DNA of 64,000 nucleotides, from the NCBI RefSeq assembly GCF_004307995.1, contig NZ_SIRE01000037.1:21921-85920 (forward strand), given 5' to 3'. Each line of letters starts with the position of its first letter. Positions within the stretch are counted from its first letter, which is position 1. The notes under the pieces were generated by a model. It was not told the origin of the DNA, did no database searches, and saw only the letters and a program-made list of their open reading frames with translations. The position numbers were made by a program, and so were the translations under genes. Positions 35,995-44,959 of this stretch are shown here, piece after piece. Source of the stretch: Paenibacillus thalictri (GTDB lineage Bacteria; Bacillota; Bacilli; Paenibacillales; NBRC-103111).

Positions 35995-36337
35995 ATTGTT
36001 GTAACAGCCTCTCCTTTATGTTGTAATGCTGGTCGGCGGCAATCAACGCTCCGCATCCCTTATATTCGGGGAAGCGGCGATGAAATGCTATAATCCTCGG
36101 AGAGACACCTATAAAAACCGCGTCATCCGCCGATTCCACGATATAATCATGAAGTGACTTTTCCTTGCCAGAAGCGGCATCTTGACGTGTTGCCCCGGTA
36201 TTACGGCATATTGCGGCGGCACAACGTCCCGCGTGCTGCGAATGGTAAACAGCGGTTTCGCTGCGGACGGAAAAAGCCCCGACCTTTTCCGAGTCAGGGC
36301 TTTTTTTCACACAATCTATTTCTATGAGAGTATTTCG
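35995..36337. other. Intergenic region between dehydrogenase and hydrolase
   Basis: No gene is credible here. It should hold the promoter of the 35994 operon, but no strong pair of -35/-10 boxes facing left is evident. TATAAT-like sequences on the plus strand near 36089 face no gene. The right end contains the terminator at 36271-36307. Confidence 0.6.
36271..36307 (-). terminator. Bidirectional intrinsic terminator
   Basis: AGCCCCGAC pairs with GTCAGGGCT over a nine-base loop, one mismatch, flanked by A-runs and T-runs on both sides, so it can work in either direction. On the minus strand it ends the hydrolase pseudogene transcript 31 bases after its stop. Confidence 0.75.
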
Positions 36338-37362
36338 TTACCCGTTTAAATGAACTTCCAGCCAATCGTATGCCAGCCGCCCCGATACCTCGTGTTCCCC
36401 CGGATGAACATCGGCTGCGATATGCTCCGAAGCTTCGGCTGCCTGGTAAATCGCCTGCAGCCGATTGATGGCCTTCAGCGCCCCATGCAGCGGGAACCCG
36501 CGGTCGGCCTCCCCGGCTTCGATCAGCAGCGGACGCGGGGCGATCAGCCCGAACAAATCCGGCATTTCCGCATAACGGTAAAGACCGGGGATGTAGTTGT
36601 CGGCGCAATGCGGCTTCGCGAGAATACTGTCCTCATATGTATTGGCGTAACCGCTGATCACCGCTGCACGTATACGTTCGTCTACAGCCGCCGTTAAAGC
36701 CGACACTAATGCCCCGCCGGAAAACCCCATGCAGCCGATTCGCCCTGCATCGACATCCCCACGGGATAGCAAATAATCGATGCAGCTCATCATTTCGTGC
36801 ACTCGCAGACCGGCCAGCGTTTTTCCGGCCATCAGCAGGTTAGTGGACAATCTGAAACAGGAGTTTTCCTTCGGATCCTTGTCCCGGTCCTGATTTAGTC
36901 TCCTGTCCCCTAATCCGAGCAGTTCGGGAATGATCACAACAACCCCCGCTTGGCCAGTTCAACCGGATAATCCTTGTAAATCCCGGGTCCCCCGGGACGT
37001 TCGCTGCCGTCCGGCAGCAAGCCGACCAGCTCTTTATAACCGTAACCGTGGCCCGGACAAGCAAGCACTGCAGGTCCTGGGGAGCGCAGCGGACGTTTCG
37101 GTACAAGCACATAAGCAGGCATATGCATATGCGGCGCGGTTGTCAGCTGTACCTGCTCCCGCACGTAATCCCCGCAGTCCTTGCTGTTCACTGCAACCGG
37201 CTCCAATCCGCTTAGTCCCTTGTCCGGCAAAACAAGCGAGTCGATCAGCGTTTGTTGGAGCGCTGCCCTCCACTGCTGCCACTCTGCGTGAGAACCCGCC
37301 GTAAACGTGAGCGATGGCGTCTGCTTGTACAGCTGCTGCAAATATTCATCGGGATTCCACAT
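36338..37362 (-). pseudogene. Alpha/beta hydrolase (dienelactone hydrolase / acetyl xylan esterase-like), frameshifted
   Basis: Two adjacent frames encode one hydrolase of about 340 residues. The first (37362-36934) contains MHMPAYVLVPKR, PAVLACPGHGYGYKE and stops after LAKRGLL; the second (36937-36338) continues with IPELLGLGDRR, the nucleophile elbow GCMGFSGGA, an Asp in IEAGEADRG and the His in HPGEHEV. The join lies at a run of five C at 36943-36947 (G5 on the coding strand); one more G would restore AKRGVVVIPELLG. The catalytic triad is intact, so this is a very recent frameshift, a sequencing error, or, less likely, a slippage site. Such proteins deacetylate or de-esterify sugars. Confidence 0.85.
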
Positions 37363-37705
37363 ATTTCACACCCCTTTTTATATATCCATTTTTTTACATA
37401 TCCATCCCTGTATTGTAGAACAAACTTCAATAACATGTAATACTCATTAGCGAGACAATTTTTATTTCCCGGAAAATAAATCGGCGTTATAACAACTTCG
37501 ATGAACAACGGCTATAGTCATTATTGAAAATTGCCGAAGTTATTCAATTGCGAGACATCCGCCGAGTGTGCTTGCTCTGTTTAATCCACGTCTTTAGCGT
37601 TTATGTTATACTGGTATAAGCCGCTTCTGTCCGCGCAGTTTAAGCGGGCACAACCGCAAATTTGCAGAATAGAAGCAAGCATCGCCACAAGGGAGAGAAC
37701 CGTCA
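37363..37705 (+). promoter_or_regulatory. Intergenic region with extended -10 promoter of the exonuclease gene
   Basis: No gene is seen. TGTTATACT at 37604-37612 is an extended -10 element (TGnTATAAT-like), about 95 bases before the ATG at 37706 of the exonuclease gene. Nothing else is recognisable. Confidence 0.45.
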
Positions 37706-38566
37706 ATGAAGCTGATATCATGGAACGTCAACGGGATACGCGCCTGTGTAAATAAAGGATTCAGCGATTATTTTGCGCAAGCCGACGCAGATATGTTCTG
37801 CCTGCAGGAAACCAAGGTCCAAGAAGGGCAAATTTCATTGGACTACGAGGGGTATCATCAATTTTGGAATTATGCCGAGAAAAAAGGTTACTCGGGAACG
37901 GCCATTTTCACTAAGGTCAAACCTATATCCGTTCGTTACGGTATGGAGGAGGACTCCGAGCCCGAAGGGCGGATCATTACATTGGAGTTTGAGACCTTTT
38001 ATCTTGTTACGGTATACACACCCAACGCAAAACGCGATTTATCCCGATTGGACTATAGAGTGGAGTGGGAAATCCGGTTTAGAGATTACCTTAAGCAGTT
38101 GGACGAGCTGAAACCGGTCATCGTTTGCGGAGATCTCAATGTCGCTCACGAAGAGATCGATATTAAAAATGCGAAGTCCAATCGCGGCAACTCCGGGTTC
38201 ACGGACGAAGAACGATCCAAAATGACGGAGCTGCTGGAGGCCGGTTTTGTCGATACGTTCAGGCATTTTTATCCCGACCGGACGGACGCTTACTCTTGGT
38301 GGTCGAATATGCCGAAGATCAGGGAGCGCAATGTCGGTTGGCGCATCGACTATTTCCTGGCTTCCTCCCGGCTGGCCCCTTCCTTAACCGGCGCCGGGAT
38401 CGACGCTCATATTCTCGGCAGCGACCATTGCCCTGTCGTGCTGGAGCTGGAAGTTCCGGCCAAAGCGGAAAACCCGGATAAAAAAGAAGCCGATGAGGCT
38501 GCCGAAGTTTTGGAAACGGAAACTGCCGGTGCTGCCAGTAATGCCGGTGACGCTGAGGGACGCTGA
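37706..38566 (+). CDS. exoA: Exodeoxyribonuclease III (AP endonuclease)
   Basis: A 286-residue enzyme of the exonuclease III family that cuts at abasic sites and trims 3' ends during DNA repair. Motifs are all present: WNVNGIR (metal and substrate Asn), LQETK (metal Glu, about 35), YTPNAKRDLSRL, CGDLNVAHEEID (catalytic Asp/Asn), DAYSWWS, GWRIDYF and the final GSDHCPV with the catalytic His. The core ends about residue 256; an acidic, low-complexity tail of about 30 residues (KKEADEAAEVLETETAG) is not usual. GGGAGAG precedes the ATG. It is followed by a terminator at 38601-38641. Confidence 0.95.
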   Translation: MKLISWNVNGIRACVNKGFSDYFAQADADMFCLQETKVQEGQISLDYEGYHQFWNYAEKKGYSGTAIFTKVKPISVRYGMEEDSEPEGRIITLEFETFYLVTVYTPNAKRDLSRLDYRVEWEIRFRDYLKQLDELKPVIVCGDLNVAHEEIDIKNAKSNRGNSGFTDEERSKMTELLEAGFVDTFRHFYPDRTDAYSWWSNMPKIRERNVGWRIDYFLASSRLAPSLTGAGIDAHILGSDHCPVVLELEVPAKAENPDKKEADEAAEVLETETAGAASNAGDAEGR

Positions 38567-38600
38567 TGTCACTGTTGTAAGTATATCGGTCTAATCAAAT

Positions 38601-38641
38601 AAACGCCGCTTCGGGAGCATTGAAGTCCCAAGCGGCGTTTT
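38601..38641 (+). terminator. Intrinsic terminator after the exonuclease gene
   Basis: AAACGCCGCTT pairs perfectly with AAGCGGCGTTT over an 18-base loop and is followed by T residues. It closes the exonuclease transcript. Confidence 0.85.
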
Positions 38642-38658
38642 ACATATCATTTTTAGAT

Positions 38659-38687
38659 TTGAATTATTATTCGTTAATTTGTATAAT
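38659..38687 (+). promoter_or_regulatory. Promoter of the cupin gene
   Basis: TTGAAT (38659-38664) and TATAAT (38682-38687) are separated by 17 bases, a near-consensus vegetative promoter. The cupin gene start lies 36 bases downstream. Confidence 0.75.
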
Positions 38688-38722
38688 TATTCATAAAAGC
38701 CAATATGACGGGAGACGTTAAA

Positions 38723-39064
38723 ATGAAAATAAGCAAACAAAACGCCGAACACTACATTTGGGGAAATGTATGCGATGGCTGGCATTTGGTTAAAAGCGCC
38801 GAATTCAGCGTCATACACGAACGGATGCCTGCCCATACTTCGGAAGTAAGGCATTACCATCAGCACGCCCGGCAATTTTTCTTTGTTTTATCCGGAACGG
38901 CAACTTTAGAAGTCGGCGGCATCAAATCAATCATCCATCAGCATGAAGGAGTTGAAGTGCCGCCCCTGACTCCACATCAAATGTTAAATCAATCAAACGA
39001 TGAAATCGAATTTCTGGTTATCTCCCAACCAAGCAGCAAAAATGACCGGGTCGTCGTAGATTAA
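38723..39064 (+). CDS. Small cupin-fold protein
   Basis: A 113-residue single-domain cupin. The metal-binding motif is H-x(n)-H type: SEVRHYHQHARQFFFVLSGT contains the conserved histidines and QFFFVLSG strand, and the second motif is VEVPPLTPHQMLNQS with PxxPHQ. GGGAG precedes ATG 38723, so the six residues before it are dropped. It has its own promoter. The reaction or ligand is unknown; such proteins often bind small sugars or act as isomerases or oxygenases. Confidence 0.85.
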   Translation: MKISKQNAEHYIWGNVCDGWHLVKSAEFSVIHERMPAHTSEVRHYHQHARQFFFVLSGTATLEVGGIKSIIHQHEGVEVPPLTPHQMLNQSNDEIEFLVISQPSSKNDRVVVD

Positions 39065-39130
39065 TCACACCAGCGTTTCATTGTGTAATACCGTACACCA
39101 CCCACTCTTCCTTCTGCGGAGTCTTCCGTT

Positions 39131-40297
39131 TCACCCTTTTCCGTAATCGCTGCCCAGCGTAATTTCGTTATTCGTAAAGGATACAAGCGATGACGTCTTT
39201 TCGTAAAAATGCGGAGCGTTCGCCAGCAGGCCGTCCCGCGAATAAAACGGGCTTTCTTTCGTAAGCGGCAATACGACGCTGCGGCCCGTCGAAGCGGCTT
39301 CGTAAATGGCGGTAATCAATTCCAGCGTTTTGCGCCCTTCCTGCCCGTCGATCAGCACTTGCGCCGAGCCGTCTTCAATCGCCGACAGGACGTTATCGAT
39401 CTGCCCGGCGTGTCCGGTGTAAAGCAAATCGGGAATGGTCCGGTAACGCTCCTCCAGTTCGTTTTCCAGCGCTTCGTTGCGGACCGGGAAGCCGTTTTCC
39501 TTGGAAACCGAAGCGTACACCTTCCAAGGAGCGGATATCCGCGCTTTTTCCGTCTGGAACACGACCTGCTGTTCCTCACCATGGTGCACAACGGAGCTTG
39601 TAATTTGCGCCAGGCTTCCGTTGCCGTAAGAAAGCACCGCCACCGAAAGATCTTCCACCTCCGCGTTATCGTGCGACGTATTGCTCATCACGGCCGTGAC
39701 TTTGGCCGGCATGCCCATCATCCACTGCAGCATGTCAATGTGATGAACGGCGTGATTCAGCGTACAGCCGCCGCCTTCCTTTTCCCACGTGCCGCGCCAC
39801 CATAAATCGTAATAGCAATGTCCCCGCCACCAATGGGAGTCGACTTGCGCATGCACCACTTTGCCGGTCAAACCCGAATCCAGCAGCTTCTTCAGCTTCA
39901 TGACCGGATCGCGGAACCGATTCTGTCCGACGATGGACAAGATGCTTCCGGACTCTGCGGCGGCCTGCAGCATCAGGTCGCATTCCTCCAGCGAAGACGC
40001 CATCGGTTTTTCCACCAGCACATGTTTGCCTGCCCGCAAAAAATCGACGGCAATTTGCGAATGCGTATACGGCGGCGTGCAAACGGATATCAGATCAAGC
40101 TCCGTGCTGTCCAACAGTTCATGGTAATCGCCGACGATGCGGCAGTCCAACTGATACTGCTCTTTCAACTGCTTCGCTTTGTCCTCGTAGATGTCGATCA
40201 GCGCAACAACCTCACAGCGGCCTTTAAACGAATTCACATACGCTTCCAAATGTGCTTTAGCGATGACACCAGTGCCGATTACAGCCACTTTGATCAT
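39131..40297 (-). CDS. Gfo/Idh/MocA family oxidoreductase
   Basis: A 388-residue NAD(P)-binding oxidoreductase. N terminus VAVIGTGVIAKAHLEAY is a glycine-rich dinucleotide fold; LISVCTPPYTHSQIAVDFLR and HVLVEKPMAS (EKP) complete the Rossmann part, and GGCTLNHAVHHIDMLQWMMG carries the substrate-binding His-x-x-x-D motif. AGAGGAG precedes the ATG. It is the last gene of the operon from 48387. The imported sugar of the neighbouring importer is its likely substrate. Confidence 0.9.
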   Translation of the reverse strand: MIKVAVIGTGVIAKAHLEAYVNSFKGRCEVVALIDIYEDKAKQLKEQYQLDCRIVGDYHELLDSTELDLISVCTPPYTHSQIAVDFLRAGKHVLVEKPMASSLEECDLMLQAAAESGSILSIVGQNRFRDPVMKLKKLLDSGLTGKVVHAQVDSHWWRGHCYYDLWWRGTWEKEGGGCTLNHAVHHIDMLQWMMGMPAKVTAVMSNTSHDNAEVEDLSVAVLSYGNGSLAQITSSVVHHGEEQQVVFQTEKARISAPWKVYASVSKENGFPVRNEALENELEERYRTIPDLLYTGHAGQIDNVLSAIEDGSAQVLIDGQEGRKTLELITAIYEAASTGRSVVLPLTKESPFYSRDGLLANAPHFYEKTSSLVSFTNNEITLGSDYGKG

Positions 40298-40369
40298 ATG
40301 CGTCTGTCTCCTCTTAAGGGATTTTTGTTCGTATTTAACATATTTCGGGAGATGATCCCTTCAATCCTT

Positions 40370-41944
40370 TTATTTCTTCTGCGTTTTTGCATACGCTTCC
40401 GCGTATTCTTTGGAGACTTGCTCGCCGCCGGCCTTGCGGTATTTATTCAGCTCCGCATTCCAGCCGCTTTCGTCGATTTTGCCCATGATGAATTTGACCT
40501 TGGCGTCCGTCAAAATCTGCACCAGCTCTTGTCCTTTTTGCGCCCAAGTGGCGGAAATCAGCGTCATCGTCGGATCGACAACCGCATATTGGGTATTGTC
40601 GTTTTCAAGCTGCAGCTGCAGTTTTGTCAGCGGATCCAACGCGCCTTCGGTGCGGATATTGTTCACCGGCACCGTCTCCAGCGGATATTTGTAAGGGAAG
40701 CCGATCTCGTTGTCGAAAGCGTCCTGGTTGGTCCGCACGGCTTTGCCGTCCTTCAGCTCGTAATGCTTGCCTTGAATGCCCCACTCCAGCAAATCGGCCA
40801 TCGGTTTATCCGAAAGCTTGTCGATAAAAGTGAGCAGCTGCTTCAGATCGGCTTCCGTCTTCACGCTGGATTTCGGGAACATCAGAATGCCGTTGGAACC
40901 GCGTTCGCCTCCCAGAAACGTGCCCTTCGGCCCCTGCAAAATGGCAAAAGCGTCGATTGCGGCGTTCGGATTATGGCTTTTCACCCGGGAATCAAACGTG
41001 AGGATTTTGTTGGTCGCTTCGTTGATAACTCCCACTTTGCCGTTCTCGAGATCACCTTCGAATTTCGGCACATCAATCGCCGCAAAATCCTGATTGATCA
41101 ATTTTTCATCATACAGCTTTTTCGTGAATTTCAGCCCTTCCATATATTCCGGCGTTTCCTCCGCGCGGATAAACTTGCCGTCCTTCACGCCCCACAATAG
41201 CGGAGCGCCAAATACAACCCCGAAATCCGGGCGAAGCGAGTCGTTTTTCACCATCATCGTCAAGCCGTAGGTGTCGTTTTTCCCGTTTTTGTCCGGATCG
41301 CCGTTCGTAAACGCCTTCAGCATATTGTAAAGATCGTCCACCGTCTTCGGCTGCTGCAGCCCCAAATTCGTCAGCCAGTCCTTGCGGTAAGACCAGACGT
41401 ACCGCGCGATCGGGCGGTATCTCGGGATGCCGTACAATTTGCCGTCGATTTTGACGTTGTCGTAAACGATCTGGGGCATCTGCGCCAAGTTTTTGTAATC
41501 CTTGATATACGGCGTGACATCCCAGAACGCGCCGTTCTGCACCGCGCTGATCAAATACGATTGGCTTGGCGAGCCGCAGCTTGCGACGATTTGCGGCAGA
41601 TCGCCGGAAGCGATCATGACGGGCAGCTTGTTGCAAAAATCGTTGCTGGCGATCGAGGTAATCTCCAGCTTCGTATTGGTGTACGCTTCAATCGCTTTTT
41701 GCGCTTCGTTACCCGGTACCGGAACGTCCTTGCCGTCAAAATTCAAAAGCATCTTCACCGCAAGCGGCTTGGCCGGCGCAGCCGTATTACCGCTGTTGTT
41801 GCCTGACGTATTGCCTGCCGGATTCGTCGCTGCGGTTCCCCCTGCCGGAGCATCGCTTTTCGGAGCGCTGCAGGCAGCCAGCACGGCCGATGCCGCCATC
41901 ACCGCCGCCGCAGTAAGCGCCAGCGTTTTTCTTGTCTTGTTCAT
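40370..41944 (-). CDS. LplA-type sugar-binding lipoprotein
   Basis: About 524 residues, lipobox VLAAC (Cys about 26), then a Gly/Asn/Thr/Pro linker. Family marks: MLLNFDGKDVPVPGNEAQKA, MIASGDLPQIVASCGSPSQS, RKDWLTNLGLQQPKTVDDLY, and DPDKNGKNDTYG, the calcium-loop motif. The C terminus has YRKAGGEQVSKEYAEAYAKT, typical of these proteins. GAGGAGGG precedes ATG 41944. It is probably cotranscribed with permeases 42048 and 42917. Confidence 0.9.
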   Translation of the reverse strand: MNKTRKTLALTAAAVMAASAVLAACSAPKSDAPAGGTAATNPAGNTSGNNSGNTAAPAKPLAVKMLLNFDGKDVPVPGNEAQKAIEAYTNTKLEITSIASNDFCNKLPVMIASGDLPQIVASCGSPSQSYLISAVQNGAFWDVTPYIKDYKNLAQMPQIVYDNVKIDGKLYGIPRYRPIARYVWSYRKDWLTNLGLQQPKTVDDLYNMLKAFTNGDPDKNGKNDTYGLTMMVKNDSLRPDFGVVFGAPLLWGVKDGKFIRAEETPEYMEGLKFTKKLYDEKLINQDFAAIDVPKFEGDLENGKVGVINEATNKILTFDSRVKSHNPNAAIDAFAILQGPKGTFLGGERGSNGILMFPKSSVKTEADLKQLLTFIDKLSDKPMADLLEWGIQGKHYELKDGKAVRTNQDAFDNEIGFPYKYPLETVPVNNIRTEGALDPLTKLQLQLENDNTQYAVVDPTMTLISATWAQKGQELVQILTDAKVKFIMGKIDESGWNAELNKYRKAGGEQVSKEYAEAYAKTQKK

Positions 41945-42047
41945 GTGAACCCTCCTCATGTTTAAGTCCCTTTTTCCACTTCATTATGCTTTTCCCGGAT
42001 GATGATGTTTCGTGAAGCATCTATCTAGGAAACCCGCACGAGCGGGA

Positions 42048-42905
42048 TTATCCTTTCACCGAGCCCAGCAAAGCGCCTTTGGCGAAATGCTTCTGCAGAA
42101 ACGGGTAGACGAGTAAAATCGGAATCGTGGACACAACAATCACCGCCATTTTTACCGATTGGCCGTAAAACGCCACCGACTCGCCGCTGTTGCCGCTATC
42201 CCCAAGCCCCCCTGAGGCAAGCACGACGATACGCCGCAGCAGCACTTGAACCGGCCATTTGTCCGGCGAATTGATAAACATGATGGCGTTGAAATATTGA
42301 TTCCATATCCCCACCGCGTAAAATAATCCAAACGCCGCCAGCGACGGCAGCGACAACGGCAGTACGATCCGCAGCAGCACGGTCAGCTCGTGGGCGCCGT
42401 CCATTTTGGCCGACTCGATCAGTTCATGCGGCACATTGGCGAAAAAGTCGCGCAATATAATGAGATAAAATGCGCTGATCAGGTTCGGAATCATCAAGGC
42501 CCACAACGAATCGATCATGTGCAGCTGCTTGACGACAAAATACGTCGGAATCATTCCGCCTTGAAACAACATCGTGAACAAAATAAGCAGCATAAACTTG
42601 CTTCGCCCCGGCAGTTCTTTATAAGACAAGGAATATGCCATCAGCGAGGTCGTAAGCAGGCTCAGCAGCGTGCCCAGCACCGTAATGTACGCGGAGACGC
42701 CAAGGCTTTTCACAAACGTTTTCGTAGAAAAAATATATGCGTACGCGCCCAGCGAAAACCGGGACGGCCACACCGTGTTGTCAGGCGAGAAAGATGTGAT
42801 AAACACATAGACAAATGGCAAAAATGTAAGCAGCGCAACCAAAGCCAAAAAGATATAATTGCCCAGCTCGAACAACTTTTCCCCAAAGGAACGATGGAGA
42901 TACAT
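42048..42905 (-). CDS. LplC-type sugar ABC transporter permease
   Basis: A 285-residue permease with six membrane spans (LFELGNYIFLALVALLTFLP at the N terminus), the EAA loop VPHELIESAKMDGAHELTVL and GSVKG at the C terminus. AGGAGG lies seven bases before its ATG. It is the second member of the importer module with 42917. Confidence 0.92.
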   Translation of the reverse strand: MYLHRSFGEKLFELGNYIFLALVALLTFLPFVYVFITSFSPDNTVWPSRFSLGAYAYIFSTKTFVKSLGVSAYITVLGTLLSLLTTSLMAYSLSYKELPGRSKFMLLILFTMLFQGGMIPTYFVVKQLHMIDSLWALMIPNLISAFYLIILRDFFANVPHELIESAKMDGAHELTVLLRIVLPLSLPSLAAFGLFYAVGIWNQYFNAIMFINSPDKWPVQVLLRRIVVLASGGLGDSGNSGESVAFYGQSVKMAVIVVSTIPILLVYPFLQKHFAKGALLGSVKG

Positions 42906-42916
42906 CCCGATTCCTC

Positions 42917-43837
42917 CTAATAAATGCCTTCTTCACCGCACCACTTGGCGATTTTGTTGGCGATAACAACCAAGATAAGTCCGACTGCCGACTTAAACAG
43001 CCCCACCGCCGTGCTGTAGCTGAACTGCCCCTGCTGCAGGCCGACGCGGTAAACGTAAGTATCGAACACTTCGCCGACTTCGCGGTTTACGGCATTGAGC
43101 ATCAGAAAAATTTGCTCGAAGCCGAGATCCAGGAAGCTGCCCAGCCGCAAAATAAACAAAATAACGATAACGCTGCGGATCGACGGCAATGTTATGTGCC
43201 ACAGCTGCTGGAAGCGGCTTGCTCCGTCGATACGTGCAGCTTCATATAATTGCAGATTGACTCCGGCCAGCGCCGCCAAAAAAATGATCGTACCCCAGCC
43301 CGCATCCTTCCAGATCATCTGCAGCACAATTAACGGACGAAACGCCTCCGTGCTTGTCAAAAATTCGACTTGCCCGTAACCAAGCAGCTTAAGCAGCTCG
43401 TTGATAATGCCGCCTTCGGTCGTCAGCAGCACATAAGTAATGCCCGCAATAACGACCCAAGACAGAAAATGGGGCACATATACAAGCGTCTGCACGAACC
43501 GCTTGAACATTTCCTTGCGTACTTCGTTCAGCAGCAGCGCCAAACATATCGTAATCGGGAAAAAGACAAGCACATTGTACAGTCCCAAAATGATTGTATT
43601 GCGGAACAACATCCAGAAATCCGACATCCCAAACAACCGATGAAAATGCTGGAATCCAGCCCATTCGCTTTTGACAAGCCCGAGGAAAGGCTGGTAGTTT
43701 TTAAATGCCATCAGAAGTCCCCATAACGGCACGTATTTGAACAGCACAAAATAAACGATGCCGGGAAACATAAACAAATAAAGCCAACGGAACTTCCACA
43801 CTTTGCGTAAACGAGGCTGAGCCTGTACGGAACTCAT
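42917..43837 (-). CDS. LplB-type sugar ABC transporter permease
   Basis: About 306 residues: membrane segment YLFMFPGIVYFVLFKYVPLW, EAA loop QLYEAARIDGASRFQQLWHI, and GEEGIY at the C terminus. The open frame runs back to 43885 inside the dehydrogenase; ATG 43837 begins one base after that gene's TAA stop, so the two appear coupled. The ribosome binding site before ATG 43837 is weak (GGGTGAG), which fits coupling. Confidence 0.9.
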   Translation of the reverse strand: MSSVQAQPRLRKVWKFRWLYLFMFPGIVYFVLFKYVPLWGLLMAFKNYQPFLGLVKSEWAGFQHFHRLFGMSDFWMLFRNTIILGLYNVLVFFPITICLALLLNEVRKEMFKRFVQTLVYVPHFLSWVVIAGITYVLLTTEGGIINELLKLLGYGQVEFLTSTEAFRPLIVLQMIWKDAGWGTIIFLAALAGVNLQLYEAARIDGASRFQQLWHITLPSIRSVIVILFILRLGSFLDLGFEQIFLMLNAVNREVGEVFDTYVYRVGLQQGQFSYSTAVGLFKSAVGLILVVIANKIAKWCGEEGIY

Positions 43838-43838
43838 T

Positions 43839-44927
43839 TTAGGTCTCACCCGCCCATGGCTGCCGCTCCGATACGACGGTTTCACCCGATTGAATCGCCT
43901 GCTCGATCAACATCCCTATGTAGTGGTCTTGGGAAGCTTCCGCCAAGCTGTAAAAGCCGGGCCCGCCCGCCGCATAAACGGCCATGTTCTGCAAACAATG
44001 CGCGATCGCAATTTCATCGTCGTACAATCTGGCGGGAGCAAACGGATTCTCGTACATCCAGCGTTCCCCGACAATAATACCCTGCAAGAAGTAACCCTCC
44101 TGGTTTTCCAGCTCGCCCTTGTTAATCCGCTTAAACTGCAGGTGCAGCGGCGTACGGAAATCTTTCAGCAAGCTGAGCCGGTCGTCGAATATTTCCCCGC
44201 GTTCCCCTCTGACGGACAGATGATTGGAACGAATCCATGAACGGTGCTGGTCTTTCGTAAAATCGTAAATGCCAAGTTTGCCGCCAAAATCAAGCCAAGC
44301 CAAATCGCGTCGCGACCTGATGATATTTTCTTCGGCCGGCGGGCCGCTGCGGGTAGGACCGGCCACCCAATCGGATTCAAAACTCATCGCTTTGATCGTC
44401 AGGTCTTCGAATGTAACGCCCAGCATTTTGCGGATCAGGCTGACGCCATGATACAGATGCGAGATGGATACGGTCGCTTGATTAACAGCGCCTATTGCGC
44501 CATCCTGGATGACCGCAGCTCTGGCCAATTGAATCGGATGAAGATGATATTGTTCGGCCACCTGAACTCTTGCGCCTCTCTCGGTCAGCTTTTCGTGCAG
44601 CATGCGCAAACCTGCGAGATCGGGCGCCGGAGGCGTCTCCGCCAAAGCCGGAATGCCTCGCTCCGCCAGCTCAAGCAAATAGTACTGGCAAGCCGCCCAG
44701 CTGACGGACACAACGGCAAAATCCGGGTGCTCATGCTGAAGCAGCTGCTCCAGCGTCCGGTACGTGCGCACGTTCCACTGCCGCTCCATCGCACGGCCTT
44801 TCGTTTCGTCGCGGACGACCATGCCGCACACTTGAAATCGTTCGGGCAGCGCCGCCGCGATCCGCAAATAATATTGCGCCCGAAAGCCGCCGCCGCCGAT
44901 AATGCAGAATGATGTTTGTTTTTCCAA
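43839..44927 (-). CDS. Gfo/Idh/MocA family oxidoreductase
   Basis: About 362 residues. FCIIGGGGFRAQYYLRIAAA is the dinucleotide-binding fold, PDFAVVSVSWAACQYYLLEL follows, but the usual EKP motif is replaced by IPALAETPPAPD, so the catalytic Lys of that motif is missing. A His-rich block HLYHGVSLIRKMLGV and NHLSVRGERGEIFDD follow. The start is uncertain: AAAGGCGG precedes TTG 44927, while a GTG at 44963 overlaps the previous stop; I used 44927. A role in sugar binding, or catalysis by other residues, is possible. Confidence 0.75.
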   Translation of the reverse strand: MEKQTSFCIIGGGGFRAQYYLRIAAALPERFQVCGMVVRDETKGRAMERQWNVRTYRTLEQLLQHEHPDFAVVSVSWAACQYYLLELAERGIPALAETPPAPDLAGLRMLHEKLTERGARVQVAEQYHLHPIQLARAAVIQDGAIGAVNQATVSISHLYHGVSLIRKMLGVTFEDLTIKAMSFESDWVAGPTRSGPPAEENIIRSRRDLAWLDFGGKLGIYDFTKDQHRSWIRSNHLSVRGERGEIFDDRLSLLKDFRTPLHLQFKRINKGELENQEGYFLQGIIVGERWMYENPFAPARLYDDEIAIAHCLQNMAVYAAGGPGFYSLAEASQDHYIGMLIEQAIQSGETVVSERQPWAGET

Positions 44928-44959
44928 ACTTACACCGCCTTTAAATAAAGATATAAGAC

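Noticed and set aside
39818..41200. A 460-residue open frame on the plus strand
   Set aside because: Antisense to the Gfo/Idh/MocA gene and binding protein, which are both well supported; no recognisable domain.
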